NCBI RefSeq assembly: GCF_018873765.1 | Contig: NC_057923.1 | Coordinates: 21,423,913 to 21,487,912, forward strand | Reading direction: 5' to 3' | Source of the DNA: Telopea speciosissima | Lineage: Eukaryota; Streptophyta; Magnoliopsida; Proteales; Proteaceae | DNA length: 64,000 bases | Shown: positions 44,682 through 58,050 of the stretch, in pieces | Numbering within the stretch: the stretch's first letter is position 1 | Layout of the letters: each line of letters begins with the position of its first letter | Program-made: the position numbers and the translations under genes | The notes under the pieces: generated by a model | The model's database searches: none | Told to the model about the DNA's origin: nothing | The model's input: the letters and a program-made list of their open reading frames with translations, nothing else

Positions 44682-47485
44682 TGTCACGCCCCCATTCCAA
44701 TAAACGATAAAAATCATAAAATACAAGAAAATGGGTGACTAGGATGACAAGTGTCATCCCAAAAACTACCAGGATCACAGACACAGTGTCCCAATCCACA
44801 GTCTAGAACCAATATTAAAACATAATAATATCAGAGTACGAAAATTAGTGGAATGACACATTCTAAGATAGATCGAAGTCGACGAAAGCATAAATCAATT
44901 TAAAATCAAATAGTTACAAGGTGTTCGTTGGCTAATGTAATATATACTGTAGTTACGATTTTCCTATAATCATCACGTAAATACTCCAAAGGTATACCAA
45001 GGTTTTGTACATGACAAAAGATAAACATAAAAGTAAGGAGTAAGGTTATGCCCCAAGGGCGCCGTCCTTGAATGTACATGCACATCCAAGTCCAAGCCAC
45101 TAACTCCACTCGATTTGTATCAAAAGAATACATCAAGAGAATTACCTGCATAACAACTAAAAGAGGTTGGGCAACGGGATTAGCTCCACAAGCTAGTGAG
45201 AGAGCAAAGGGGAATGCACATACACACAAGCACACAATTACAAACAGTTTATGATGCATGCACATGTTAAATTCATTTTTCACGTAGCACACAAATCTAA
45301 GTCAGGTATATGCTACTATGATAACTCATGGGACGTTGTGGGTCACTTAACTTATCGCCACAATGAAACTTCAATTATCACAAGGGAGCCTACTCTGGCC
45401 GTAGGCCTTCTCACCCAGTGGCAGACCCCGATAGCCATTACTACCCCTGACCTAGCCTCTCTTCCCCATAGGCAACAGGGGCTCGGACTACCCAACACAT
45501 AAATCCATATTGGTAAGGGTCGTAGCATAAGGGAACAAAGTCCTAACCACAGATATACTACATGTAAGTCCTATCGTCCTAAGAGGTATTCTGGGTGCAT
45601 CAACGTCCCATTCCATCTAGTACCTGGGTACCAGTACAGCACGGTACATACAGGGCAGGATGACAGTCAATGAATTTCATGAACACTTTCGGGGTTCTGG
45701 TACTGTTATACCTGGCACCGTAACCCGACAAAATAATGAAGCAATTCACATATCCACATTCGAATCAGTTCACAATCAAGATAAATAATGCAAGTATGCA
45801 ACATGCTTATTAATCATACAAGTATCATGTCAAATAAATATTTAATAATAATCAAACCCAAACCATCATCCAAAACCCACGCACCAATAGTTTGCGTAAG
45901 GTTCGGTGTGTTTATTAGTTCTTGCTTCGATACACGCTCTCTTGTACGAGTTAGACGGCCTAAAGATGCGAGTGCAAGTGTTAGGAGATGTGTGGAGGGG
46001 TCCCATGCTAAGTCCCAAAGGTTAAAGTTGGGTTTTACACAAGACAGCATGAACGAACTCAGGAATGGAAGCAACAGGGTGAGTCCGTTCCTGGCTCCGC
46101 CCAGGCCAAATGGTCAAAATGAGAGGGACGAATTCACGGACGAAACCTCGACATAAATCCGTTCGTGCATCTACTCGATCCCTAAGACATTTTCGAGAGG
46201 GAACGGAACCACAGACGAAACCAGTAGGTGAATCCGTTCCTGGCTCTGCTCGAGCCAGTTACCAAAATGCATTGGACGGATCCACAGACGGAACCACGAC
46301 ACTGGATCCATTCATGCATCTGTCGAGGTTCTTTTCGAGATTTTGAAGGATTTTCATTTCCATCTTGGAACCTGGAGGTCACATGGCTCTCAAGGTCAGA
46401 GAGGGGAGTCATAAGCCTTCCTAGGGTTATTAGAAACTAGTCCAATCCATGGGTCCAAGGTCTCACAAGGATCCAACTCCTTTGGTCCAAATCTAGGGTT
46501 TAGGGTTGGGGAATCCATAGGACAACAACAATGGTTATAAATGGGGCTGAGTGGACCTATAATTAGGGGTAGGTCCTCATTAATGAAACCCCATCATGAG
46601 CTAAGCTCCACCTTGAGTCCCAAGTGGAACCCTAGGTTAACCCATCCTTAGTAAAACCTCCAAAAACCCAAAAATGGAGAAGGGGGAGAGAGTAGTAGGA
46701 TGCAAGCTTACCTAGATGAGTAGAGCCCATTACTCAAGCTTCAAACCAGCATTGAAGCTCCACCTTCCACTCTCTTCTTCCTCCCTTTTTCTCCTTTTCT
46801 TCTTTCTTTGTCCGAATAGCAAGAGGGGAGGGGGTAGGGCAGCAAGGCTTCCTCTCTTACTTCTCTCTTCCTCTTTCTTTCCTTTCCCTCTCATTCCTCT
46901 TTCTTTCTTCTTCTTCTTCTTCTTCTCCTCCACGGTTTGGCTTGGATGAGAAAGAAATGGAATTTCTTGAGCTAAGCCCTCTTTTATAAAATGAAATGGG
47001 CCTTAGGGCCAGTTTGGCTAAGGTTCTAAGCCCTTAGATCCAAATAGTTAGGATATGTTTAGCTTAGCTTAAGGCCCTAAAATGTATCTTAGTCTAGGGC
47101 TTGTTTGGCTCAGTCCAATTAAAAGAAAAACCATTATTTGTTTTAGTTAAGCCTTGTGGGCTCACTTTCATGGCCCAACAATTCAAGAGAGGGTAAGGGT
47201 GGGGGTCTATCATGTCCAAGGACTTAGCCACAGTTTCCAAAACACGGGGATGGGGCCCCACACAGGAAAAACAAATAATAAGCAAGAAACAGAACAGATG
47301 GATCCACGGACAGAACCAGTCTTATGAGTCCATCCGTGACTCCGTTGCTATTGTAAGGACTAAAAATATAAAGAAAGTTGTTGGGCTTTGACCCACACTT
47401 CCAGGACTTTGAAGGGGGTATGTATACCAAACATTTAGGGTTCAAAGCTTACCCATTGTGTGGTCCAATCGTCCATCAAGGTGTG
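44682..47485 (+). repeat. Long gypsy LTR, TGTCAC type, copy 1 (incomplete)
   Basis: Starts TGTCACGCCCCCATTCC and is colinear over about 2.4 kb with 59940-62340. Shared landmarks are the TGTCATCCCA block, CTTATCGCC, GACCTAGCCTC, AACCCTAACCACAG-like and ACCxGGGTACCAG blocks, and the final AGGGTT...GTCCATCA segment. Homology ends where Copia D begins, so the right end is lost. CT-rich runs at 46770-46930 are part of the LTR. No coding capacity. Confidence 0.75.
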
Positions 47486-49423
47486 AATACAATCCTTGTG
47501 TTCGAGCTTTCCCCTTTGACTGTTATGGTCCAAGGTCACAGGTGTTGACCGTTGGCATAGAAGCGACATCCGTCAGTAAAAATTCAATTTGGCCCAGGGT
47601 ATTAAGGTGTACTTTGGGCGTGGGTATAACAGTTTTCATAAACAAATCTGCAAGTTGATGCACTGATGGAACAAAAGAAAGAGTGAGAACACTATGAAGC
47701 AAATGATGATGAACAAAATGGAAGTCTATCTCAATATTAGTGTGTTCATGACACACATCATTTTGAGCAATCTGAGCAGCACTCTTGTTGTCACAGTTTA
47801 TAAGGGGTCAGAGTTGACAAAGTGACACGTGTATCTTGAAGAAGCCAACACAGCCAGATAAGTTTTGAAGTTGTATCAGTAAGAGCATGATACTTGACTT
47901 TTGTAATAAAACAAGTAATTACACTTTGTTTCTTACTACGCCAAGAGATAAGAAAATCACAAAGAAAGATGCAGTAGCCGGTTATAGAACATCAATCAGT
48001 AGCATCACCTGCCCAATAAGCACCAAAATAGGCCCTCAACTCAAGAGAAGAGTTGGAGGAGTATAGTAAACTATGGAGGAGAGCGCCCTGGACATATCGA
48101 AGAATTCGAAGAACAACTGCAAAGTGAGCAGATCGGGGGGCAGTCATGAACTGACTGAGAAGATGAACAACATAAGAAATGTTGGGACAAGTGACTGACA
48201 TGTACACAAGACTGCCAACAAGCTGATGGTAGAGGATAACATCAACTAGAGCTTCTCCATCAATCGTTCATAGCTTAACATTGAACTCAAAAGGGTTGTC
48301 AACAGTTTTGTTATCAATGATCCTTACACGAGACAATAGATCAAACACATACTTGGCTGAGACAAAAAATAACCATCAACAACAGAGGATAATTCAAGGC
48401 CAATAAAATATCATAATGGCTTAAGATCCTTCATTTCAAAATGCTGACTAAGAAAGAGTTCTAAGGACTGGATTCTTGCAATGTCATCTCTTGTAATAAG
48501 CATATCATCCACATAAAGTAGTAAATGTACATTCCCAAAAGTGGTGGAATGACTAAAGAGCATTGTCATGTGGACTCAACAAGAAGCCAAACTATAAAAT
48601 GGTGGAACTGAACTTGGCAAACCAAGAACATGGAGCCTGTTTAAGGTTGTATAAGGCATGACGTAAATGACACACCTGATAAGGGTGATAGGAAAATCCC
48701 AGAGGTGGTTTCATGTACACCTCTTCCTGAAGATCACCATTCAGGAAAGCATTTTTCACATCCATCTGCCAATGGGACCATTAACAGATAGTTGCCACAA
48801 CAATGATAGTTTAAGCAGATGTCAAGCAAGCAACAAGAGAAAACATTTCTTCATAGTCGATGCCATATTCTTCATTGTATCCTTTTGTAACTATACTAGC
48901 CTTATACCGCTCAATTGACCCATTAGATTGAGTCTTGATCTTGTACACCCACTTATATCCAACTATAGTTTTGTCAGAGGGTAGATCAACTAAATTCCAG
49001 GTATGAGTCTTATGAAGGGCATCAAGCTCATCAGCCATTGCTTTCTACCAGTGAGGATTAGTAGAAGCCGTATGGAAGGAGCTAGGTTCATGTAAATAAA
49101 CAAGAGCATAAAAATAACAATGGAAGTCATGAAGAAGGATGGATTGTTCTCTTTAGCCGATTAGGATACCAACGAGAAGGGCTGATAGTAGAATCTAAAG
49201 ATGGGCCAGGACCAATAGGTAGGAGACAAGTAGTCAACGAACTAACATGTGGTGGGTCTATAGATGGGATGACAATAGAAGAGTCAGAGGCAAGTGGTGT
49301 GGTTGTAGGACTATAGTGGGACAGGAGGAGGAAAAAGATCTGGTACAGGGTTAGGTAGGAAGGTAGAAGGTGAGGAAAATTTAGGAGAATTCTGAGAGAC
49401 ATTAGAGAAAAGAGGGGGCTTCC
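47486..49423 (-). pseudogene. Copia element D remnant (RT and RNase H)
   Basis: Minus strand: a Ser/Pro-rich integrase tail ends in WYPNRLKRT (about 49150). RT follows with MADELDALHKTHTWNLVDLP and YKWVYKIK (about 48940-49040). RNase H-side blocks are VTCPNISYVVHLLSQFM (about 48150), ILRYVQGAL and YWAGDATD (about 48000). The C-terminal ADLFMKTVIP lies at about 47640-47670. Many stops and frameshifts, no LTRs: the right side is cut by the gypsy LTR at 49424 and the left side abuts the TGTCAC LTR. Confidence 0.8.
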
Positions 49424-50472
49424 TATAGACACTGAAATTTTGCCACAACCCTTGGCAATGATGATAAATGAGACACAGATGGAAGGTATCGCACCTATGA
49501 CCCTTGAAAAACCCAAAAAAAAACCCCCAAAGAACCCATTAAAAACCCAAGAAGCCCATAAAAAGCCCAGAAATGGAATGTTGTGGGAATATCATAAGTG
49601 TGTCATTTACTACTACGGCGCCGCGATGGGCAGGAATCCCTATAAATAGGGGTCTCCTCCCTCATTTGCTACAAGAGCACCCCCAAAGCCTGATTTTTTA
49701 CCCTTTTCACCTTCCAAAGCCCCGTTTTGCCCATTTTGGGGTCTACCCCACCTCCAGTTTCAAATCCTTGATCCTTGTTACCCCGTCCAAAGTTCGGATC
49801 ACCCAAATCTGAATTTTCCAACCCATTTTCATCCTATTCCATTGAAGACTTGAGAATTCTCTATGGCGTAGTTACTCCGTCCGAGGATTGAGCATTCGGC
49901 TCCCTAAACTTGTGACGGTGTTACTCTGCTTGAGATTCTAAGACTCAATATTCATAAGCCATTATTCTGTCAAAGATCTCAAGACCTAATACTTTTAAGC
50001 CGTTACTTTGTCCGATAGAGGATAAGTCGGTCATTTATCTCCACCTGAGCCGGGGGACGCTTTCCATCTTGCATTTTTTATAATCGCATTGGTTTAGTGT
50101 GCAGTTTGTGCATCATCATAAGCACATTCGTTTAGCATACAAATATACATTTCTATCGTTAACCTTTGATTCTGGCACAATGTAAACTCTTAAGTATTCA
50201 TGTGTAGTGTACATAGTAGTTAGTGTAATGTAGTGTAGTTTTATTTAAAAAGTTTGGGCATCATTATTTAGCCATGCTTGTTGGTATATGACATTTATAA
50301 ATGAAAAATATTCAAAAACAAGCATCTAGTATAAAGACCGATTTACCCAGGCGAGGTGGGTGCCTAACACCTTCCTACTCTCGTAACCTGACCACTTACC
50401 CCAAATCTCTGACCAGACGAAACATAATCATATAGCCCTTCACAGGGCTACACTAATATGGTCCTAGGCTGT
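49424..50472 (+). repeat. 5' LTR of Tat/Ogre-like element E
   Basis: Begins TATAGACACTGAAATTTTGCC (TG changed to TA) and matches the start at 59445. Contains a TATA box, CCCTATAAATAGGGG (about 49640), followed by GTTACTCxGTC reiterations (49860-50030) and the CGTAACCTGACCACTTACCCC block (50390). It ends near the GATGACTCC primer-site-like region; the exact end is uncertain. Confidence 0.7.
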
Positions 50473-50589
50473 TGTGATGACTCCATTCCATATAATTGTA
50501 TGACCCCCATCCCCCAATAATATGATACAGACCCTTCTTTCAATCGAGGAGTACAGATGACACACCATCCGCAGACAAAAACCTCGTGG

Positions 50590-51235
50590 GAAATACCCCA
50601 CGTTGGAATGGATCCTTATAGACGAATGCACAACCAATAAGGTTTAGAGTGCCCACGACCAACAGTCCATCATGTGTATGAAGAATGCATAAGCGGAGCC
50701 ACCCTAGTCATACTTGGCCGCCTGGTCAAAATCCTCAAGAAGCGTGATTAGGCCAAGTGCCATCGCCTTCACGTCACAGAAGAGCGTCTTGATCTGTCAC
50801 CACCCGTCTGTCCCAAAATCCCTTCAACACATTAGTAGACATCCCTCTCTCAGTGAAAGGGACTCCGAGGAGATCCTGGAAGTACCAATAGCGATTAGGG
50901 GTCATCACCTTGTCCTGAGCCGTCAATACTACTGTTCTCCCCCAAAACAAAGACCAATGCACATATTGAATTCTAGGGGCGTGATCATCATCTTGCCCAC
51001 CAAAAGGTGAAATGTGTGGGTACTCGACCACCATCGCTCCACCAACGCCTGAATTGCCATCATATCCATGTCTTAGGAATCATGGGAAGCAATGTATCCC
51101 AATCCAGTCCTCATCACCCTAGCCTGTACAGCAGGGCAAAGAGTGTCATACCAGGTCTTCACCTTGTGGGTATGAGAGTACTTCTTGAAGTCGGGATATG
51201 CACGATCCTGCAAAAGCATGAAATCAAGAGGTAAG
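50590..51235 (-). pseudogene. Antisense plant mobile domain (PMD) reading frame
   Basis: Minus strand: after a possible splice acceptor (CATGCTTTTGCAG|GATCGTG near 51210) it reads DRAYPDFKKYSHTHKVKTWYD and PAVQARVMRTGLGYIASHDS. It continues MAIQALVERWWSSTHTFHLL, the hallmark of the PMD (usually ALxERWxPETHTFHL), and MMITPLEFNMCIGLCFG (usually xxITLxDVxxLxGLPxxG). After a frameshift near 50945 come VVLTAQDKV, LCDVKAMALGLITLLEDFDQ and AAKYDWGGSAYAFFIHMMD. PMD (PF10536) is found in the plant proteins MAIN and MAIL1 and in several transposon families. At least one frameshift and later stops make this copy a pseudogene. Confidence 0.75.
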
Positions 51236-51299
51236 CGACAACAAATAATATAATATAAAAAATTAATAAATAAATAATAATTCAAGGTAAAAGTTTTTG

Positions 51300-51365
51300 C
51301 CACGATTTTTATGCCAGTAGGTGATGTCTAATGGCCTTGTCTCAATTTTTGTGCCATTAGGTGCC
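51300..51365. repeat. Left remnant of the ~49-bp tandem array
   Basis: About 1.3 units (GGCCTTGTCTCAATTTTTGTGCCATTAG) stand directly before the Athila-type insertion. The array continues at 58051. Confidence 0.85.
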
Positions 51366-53114
51366 TGTTTGAGTTAAAATAATACCGCAAGTGTACGGGT
51401 CAATCGTAGCTACAGGTCGAACACGAGGAGATATACACCACCCTATTTTACTCACTTTAAAGTAATACAAAGTGAATCAAATTAAAGTGTTAAATTAAAT
51501 TAATTAAACTAACAAATTAACACATCCTAACTCACAAGCATCTAACGAATTAAATTGGCGTCCTAACACATATCCATCTAACTTATCAAACTAACACGGA
51601 TTGGAAGGGATAAATTGCAGCCACACACCACAACCACATAAAAAAATAAAAGAAATAAAGGGAGAAGAAGAAGAAGAATGAGATGGAAGAAGAGAGAATG
51701 AGATAGAAGAGAGGGAGAATGAGTTTAAGAGTTTAGAGAGTAAAAACCTGGATGCTTGAACAAACCTTGCATGGCTTCCTCTTCTAAATCTCCAAGTCTT
51801 CTCATCAACTTAGGAACTTAGACTAGAAAGCTTGAAACTAAACTAGAATTATTACAACCATATTGAAGACATAAAATTAAAGCATGAATCAAAAGCATTA
51901 CAACCATGGAATTGAAAGCATAAAATCAAACTAAAACTTAGAAAGCAAAAAACTAGAAGAAGAGAAGAATAAATTTCACTAATTAATTGAACTAAAAACT
52001 GAATTAAAACTAAACTAAAACTAACTTAAAAACTGAACTAGAACTAACTTGTTACAACCCAAAGGGCAAGAGGTATTTATTGGGGGAAAGGAGAAGAGAG
52101 AAGAGCGAAGTGGTAGGAAAAATATTCCCTAAGAAAAGAGAATATTCTCTTCTCCTTCCTCCTTTACATTGCCTTGAATCCCAAGAAAAAAGAAAACAAA
52201 ATAGAAAGAGGGAGAGAAAAGAATCCTAGATACAAATACCTTCTATTTATTAAAAAGTAACTTTCTAATTCTAACTTGTGCTTCCTTTTCTTTGTAGGTG
52301 TCTTCTCCAAGCAATGAGATCAAGGCATCTTTGACTTTTCAACCTTCCATAGATGAGAGAATATTTTCCAAATTAAATCTATCCATAGTCAAATCCCAAA
52401 AGTGCCCTTGGAAAGTTGGAGGAGAGAGAGAGCAAGGGTGATGACTAGGATTCCACTCACAATTAATGAAATGTCAAATCTATCCTTCAAAAAACGTGGA
52501 GCATGGGATGCTTATATGGGCCTCTCTGTTGTATTCCTTATGAAAAAACACCCAAAATAGACCCAAATTTCGTCAAATTTGGAATTTGAGAGCCCAAGAT
52601 ATCTCAAGTTGAAGTTGGACTGCTCCAGAGCCTTCCAAATGGAATCTTTCGGCTGACAGAAAGATAACTTCTGATAATTTTGCTAAGGCCCCTGGAATCC
52701 GAACTTCTGTTTTACTTTGTCCCCGATCGACTATCAATAATTATAAATAAACCCCTATCCACGGAAAAGGCCGTAACTTCTTCGTTTCAACTTGGAATGA
52801 AGTACCGTTTGAATCATTGCGAAACTGACTCGACGGGCTACGCATCCATATTATTAACACCTCAAAATTATGCTAAGGGACCCATTGTAATCACTTTCAA
52901 ATTTGATTAATTGACGTGATTCTTTCAGTGCTCAATCCAAACTTGATTTTCTCGACTTGTGGGCGCTTCTAGCTATTCTTAGCATCTTTTGCTCCATTTT
53001 CACAAGAATTCACCTAAAACCTGAAAAGCACAAGAAAGCACCGAAGTAACTCTATCCAATGTGGTAAAATATATGCTTTATGCCCTAAGATTTCACACAT
53101 AAATGTGCTCTTCA
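51366..53114 (-). repeat. 3' LTR of the Athila-type element
   Basis: Minus strand TGAAGAGCACATTTATG to TTTTAACTCAAACA. Preceded on the minus strand by the polypurine tract GTGTGGGGAAATC (53128-53115). Confidence 0.93.
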
Positions 53115-54496
53115 GATTTCCCCACACTTGAACGTTACTTGTCCTCAAGTAAAGCGAAAGAAAAACTAATCTAGAATGTAAAAAATCCTAACTCACTTTC
53201 GTAGGAATCATGGTTGTACTTAGCATGTACAACAAGCCTTTGAACCCCTAGGTTACCCCTAGTGGACGAGTTGTGTCTCGTGGGTGTTTGCGATGAATAT
53301 ACACCTAAAATTCAATTGCAAATGAATGTTGTAAATTTTAATCATGGCATAAGTAGGACAGTGCACATAATCCCCAAAAGTGCTCAATTAAAGATCAAGG
53401 AGCCAAAGGTTCCCCCACACTTGAATTTTGTCATCCCACATCAATTCAAGTAACAAGCATGCATCAAGATTAAGGGATCTCCTCATATTTTTTGAACACT
53501 ACTCACCTTCAAGTAAACCACTCATAGCATCGATGGAACCAAAGACTTAGGCTTTAAGTATTTTTTATCATTTTTTTTTTTCAGGCATTAAGACAAAAGC
53601 TTTTCTTTCACAACAACAAACTCTATTTCTGCTCCACTACTGTTCTCTGAATGACATGGTGGAGCATACACCAGACACCCAAATACTTGGTAGCTTCGCT
53701 TTTTGCATATATCCATAAAGACTTTGAGACATTGATGCAAGAGTTTTTAGAGTTTTCTTCCAAGGAAATTCGATCAAGTCACCCTGCTTCATGAGGCACA
53801 GTACCCTGTCTAGTCCCAAGGAATTCCACTTTTTTTGTTGTTCCTTTCTTCTTTTTTTTTTTTTTTTTTTCTTCCATTCACTTTCATGCATTGCCTTGCT
53901 ACAAACAAATTGGTCTCAACTACTAGCCAAAAGATCAAATGGTCCATAAAACACATAGAGGAATCTAACCATCAAATGAAATAACGTTCATATTTTCCAA
54001 CTCAATCCCTCTCACTGGATACATACCAACTACCATCCTTGAAAAGGGATTTTTTTATTATTTCGCATGCTAGGGCACCTAATTCCCTCTCTCTCTCTCT
54101 TCGCAATCAAAGAGACGTATGCACATAACCAAACTACCGCCACAATCAAAATTTACCAAATAAGCAAGCTCACACACCCCCCCACACTTAAGTCATGCAA
54201 TGTCCTCAATGCATGCATGAAAGAAAGAATAAGGACAAGGGAGGAGATGAGGGGGCTTACCAGATATATTTAACAAAGAGGATCATGAAGAGTTATGAGC
54301 TCTACAATAAGTACTTGGGGCATCAAAAGAAATCTCAATCCATGGTCGGCAAATTTAGAAAGGGCTTCAGAACCAGAAAATACTCGACCATGAATTTTAG
54401 CAAAGCGAGAAATAATATAGAAGCTAAGCACAACTGAGAAATATTCAATAGAAAAATCTGTCCTCATGGGACAGTGGAAAATGAAGGCATTAAAAC
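53115..54496 (-). other. Non-coding internal stretch of the Athila-type element
   Basis: Between gag and polypurine tract, where pol would lie. No recognisable domain. It contains T-runs (53570-53581, 53848-53870) and a CT microsatellite (54090-54101). Confidence 0.6.
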
Positions 54497-55687
54497 TCAT
54501 GCCATAAATCCTCCCCTTCTCTCCCGTTTGCAATGTAGAACATATGTCATATTTAGAAAAATCAACCAAAAATGGATCGCAGTAAGCATAAAAAGATCAA
54601 GAATGTCAGTAACCTCATCAAAATAATCATAAAAAATGGGTGGTTTACTCAAATCAATCCTAGCAATACAACTATCCACCCTTTGCAGAACTTGGTTTGC
54701 CAAATAAGGATCACGATAATTTGCTTCAAAAGCATCATGACTAGCACTGTCCTCCTCAATAAAATCATCAATCCTAGGAGGTTTGGACAAATCAACATGT
54801 GAGACAATGGAATCCTCAAAATGACAATTATCTGGGTTTTCCAAAGAAAGAGGGGGAGATCGAATTTCCAGGGTTTCTATGCTATCATAAAAATCTAATT
54901 TTAAATCAGTGGAAACACTAGGCTCACTAAAATAAAAAATTCCAGGCAAAAGTTGGACGTCCCTAGGTAGCTCATCAAACTCCGCTTCACTAACATATTC
55001 AGGAGGCTCAATCTCAACAAATAAATCATCTTGAAAAGCATTGTGTTGGGAGTGACTCTCATTAACCTCAAACTCGAGTGGTGGACTTTCAACATCAATA
55101 GGCGGGGGATGGGGTGGGTCATTCGGAGCTGGAATCTGGTAACAGAGATTAGGTTCAGGCTGACTAGGTAATTTACCCATTTCCTCCTCCTGTAACATGG
55201 TGACAATCTGGGTGAGTTGCTTCTCTATAAGGGCAAGCCTGTTCTCCATCTCACTCATGCTTGTGGAATTCATTGGAGGGTTGGGCATTGGAGGACCAAA
55301 CTGATCATGACATTGGAAATCAGGTGGTCCAGCTTGGTTATTCCATTGATCCCACGAGAAATCGGGATGATCACTCCACACCTGATTGTAAGTGCCAAAA
55401 GAATTATACTGAAATAGAGGACTCATATTCTCATCACCATAGCTACCCCTATAAAGATTAGGGCATCTTTCCACAACATGGATAGTCTAGGGATGTGACC
55501 AATCAAAATTTCCCGAAAGCCCATAATTGGGTTGGGGAGCAAAATTGTACTGGGGTGGTGAAAAATTGTTCTTTATCTCACTACTTTTGGCTTCCCTAGC
55601 CTATTTAAACATTTCTCCCAAAGTCATGGTTGCCTTAGCATAGTCCCATCTTTCCCCCAAAGTCATAGGTGGAAGTGTATCTCCCAT
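54497..55687 (-). pseudogene. Gag-like frame of the Athila-type element
   Basis: Frame opens at 55687 (MGDTLPPMTLGERWDYAKAT), with TAG stops near 55600 and 55488. It then runs open from 55474: an Asn/Gln/Pro-rich segment, a short helix ENRLALIEKQLTQIVTMLQ, then GKLPSQPEPN, a motif common after gypsy gag. A long acidic, Pro-rich tail contains three DLSKPP repeats (for example VDLSKPPRIDDF, IDLSKPPIFYDYF). No zinc knuckle is seen. Both stops could be single transitions from CAG. It probably packaged its RNA with help from autonomous relatives. Confidence 0.7.
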
Positions 55688-56260
55688 TATTCTAAATTAA
55701 CCACTTATCCCAAATTGAGGTCTCCCTTAGAAAAATTAAAGAAAAATAAAAGACTAGAAGAAATTCACTAAAAACATGAGGGAAGAAATAGACAATTGGT
55801 GCATTACCTTCAAAAATCGAAACAATGATTCCAAAGCTGTAAGGTTGCCATATAGGTTGACAGCAAGGAAACTCGTATAGTCTTCAAGAACCACCTATGG
55901 GCGACTCCAATTGGATTCTAATGTAGAGTGGAAGACTACTATACGTTTCTGTTTCCAAGGCACTCACTAAGTCGCTTTCCTATTATCAAAGTTGGTCACC
56001 TCCAAAGATAAGTCATATGCCATTCCACCCAACCAAGTCTAGATACAGTGTCATAGGTAACTTAATCCTATGAAGGACACCAAAAGAGGTTGGGTTTGGG
56101 CATAAGAAGGACTTTAGATTGGGTGCACAGTCTTTGAAACAGAAGAGAAACAAGATGAGGTTTTCAAAAACTGATTTTTTTTTTTTAAGAAGAAAAGGTA
56201 AAATAAAATAAAGCACTTCGAATTACTTAAAAATTAGAAAAATAAAGTGGACAATAATCT

Positions 56261-56278
56261 CCCCGGCAACGGCGTCAA
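56261..56278 (-). promoter_or_regulatory. Primer binding site, tRNA-Asp type
   Basis: Minus strand TTTGACGCCGTTGCCGGGG, 6 bp after the LTR end. The usual Athila/Tat site is TGGCGCCGTTGCCGGGGA, complementary to tRNA-Asp; there is one G-to-A change. Confidence 0.88.
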
Positions 56279-56283
56279 AAACT

Positions 56284-58050
56284 TGTTTGAGTTAAAATAA
56301 TACCGCAAGTGTACGGGTCAATCGTAGCTATTGGTCGAACACGAGGAGATATACGCCACCCTATTTTACTCACTTTAAAATAATGTAAAGTGAACCTAAT
56401 TAAAGTGTTAAATTAAACTAATTAAACTAACAAATTAACACATCCTAACTCACAAGCATCTAACGAATTAAATTCGCATGAATTAAATTAGCGTCCTAAC
56501 ACATATCCATCTAACCTATCAAACTAACGTGGATTGGAAGGGATAAATTGCAGCCACACACCACAACCACATTAAAAAAATATAAGAAATAGAGGGAGAA
56601 GAAGAAGAAGAATGAGATGGAAGAAGAGAGAATGAGATAGAGGAGAGGGAGAATGAGTTTAAGAGTTTAGAGAGTAAAAACCTGGATACTTGAACAAACC
56701 TTGCATGGCTTAATCTTCTAAATCTCCAAGTCTTGTCATCAGCTTAGGAACTTAGACTAGAAAGCTTGAAACTAAACTAGAATTATTACAACCATATTGA
56801 AGACATAAAATTAAAGCATGAATCAAAAGCATTACAACCATGGAATTGAAAGCATGAAATCAAACTAGAACTTAGAAAGCCAAAAACTAGAAGAAGAGAA
56901 GAAAAAATTTCACTAATTAATTGAACTAAAAACTGAATTAAAACTAAACTAAAACTAACTTAAAAACTGAACTAGAACTAACTTGTTACAACCCAAAGGG
57001 CAAGGGGTATTTATAGGGGGAAGGGAGAAGAGACAAGAGGCAAGTGGTAGGAGAAATATTCCCTAAGAAAAGAGAATATTCTCTTCTCCTTCCTCCTTTA
57101 CATTGCCTTGAATCCCAAGAAAAAAGAAAAAAAAATAGAAAGAGGGAGAGAAAAGAATCCTAGATACATATACCTTCTATTTATTAAAAAGTAACTTTCA
57201 AATTCTAACTTGTGCTTCCTTTTCTTTGTAGTTGTCTTCTCAAAGCAATGAGATCAAGGCATCTTTGACTTTTCAACTTTCCATAGATGAGAGAATATTT
57301 TCCAAATTAAATCTATCTATAGTCAAATCCCAAAAGTGCCCTTGGAAAGTTGGAGGGGAGAGAGAGAGTAAGGGTGATGACTAGGATTCCACTCACAATT
57401 AATGAAATGTCAAATCTGTCCTTCAAAAAACATGAAGCATGGGATGCTTATATGGGCCTCACTGTTGTATTCCTTACAAAAAATTACCCAAAATGGACCA
57501 AAATTTCGTCCAATTTGGAGTTCGGGAGCCCAAGATATCTCAAGTTGAAGTTGGACTGCTCCAGAGCCTTCCAAATAGAATCTTTCGGCTGACAAAAAGA
57601 TAACTTCTGATAATTTCGCTAAGGCCCCTGGAATTCAAACTTTCGATTTAATTTGTCCCCGACCGATTATCAATAATTACAAATAAACCCGTGTCCATGG
57701 AAATGGCCGTAACTTATTCGTTTCAACTTGAAATCAAGTGTCGTTTGAACCGTTACGAAGTTGACTTGACAGGCTACGCATCCATACTATTAACACCTCA
57801 AAATTATGCTAAGGGCCCCACTATAATCACATTCAAATTTGATTGATTAGCGTGATTCTTTCAGTGCTCAATCCAAACTTGATTTTCTCGACTCCTGGGC
57901 GCTTCCGGCTATTCTTAGCATCTTTTGCTCCATTTTCACAAGAATTCACCTGAAACTTGAAAAGCACAAGAAAGCACCGAAGTAACTCTGTCCAATGTGG
58001 TAAAATGTATGTTTTATGCCCTAAGATTTCACACATAAATGTGCTCATCA
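56284..58050 (-). repeat. 5' LTR of the Athila-type element
   Basis: Starts TGATGAGCACATTTATGTG and ends TTTAACTCAAACA. A minus-strand TATA box, CCCCTATAAATACC, lies at about 57007-57020. Confidence 0.93.

Larger units (their letters stand above)
51366..58050 (-). mobile_element. Athila-type gag-only gypsy element inside the tandem array
   Basis: LTRs at 51366-53114 (3') and 56284-58050 (5') are closely similar along their whole length. A perfect 5-bp duplication GTGCC flanks the element (51361-51365 and 58051-58055). Minus-strand order: 5' LTR, tRNA-Asp primer site, gag-like frame, polypurine tract, 3' LTR. The internal region is only 3.2 kb and has no protease, RT or integrase block, so the element is non-autonomous. 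The solo LTR at 6158-8080 is a relative. Confidence 0.93.

Noticed and set aside
46716..46949. Frames rich in Phe/Leu/Ser or Lys/Glu
   Set aside because: Translation of a CT-rich run in an LTR, with no domain.
50714..51010. 98-codon plus-strand frame
   Set aside because: Shadow of the minus-strand plant mobile domain frame, which carries the recognisable motifs.
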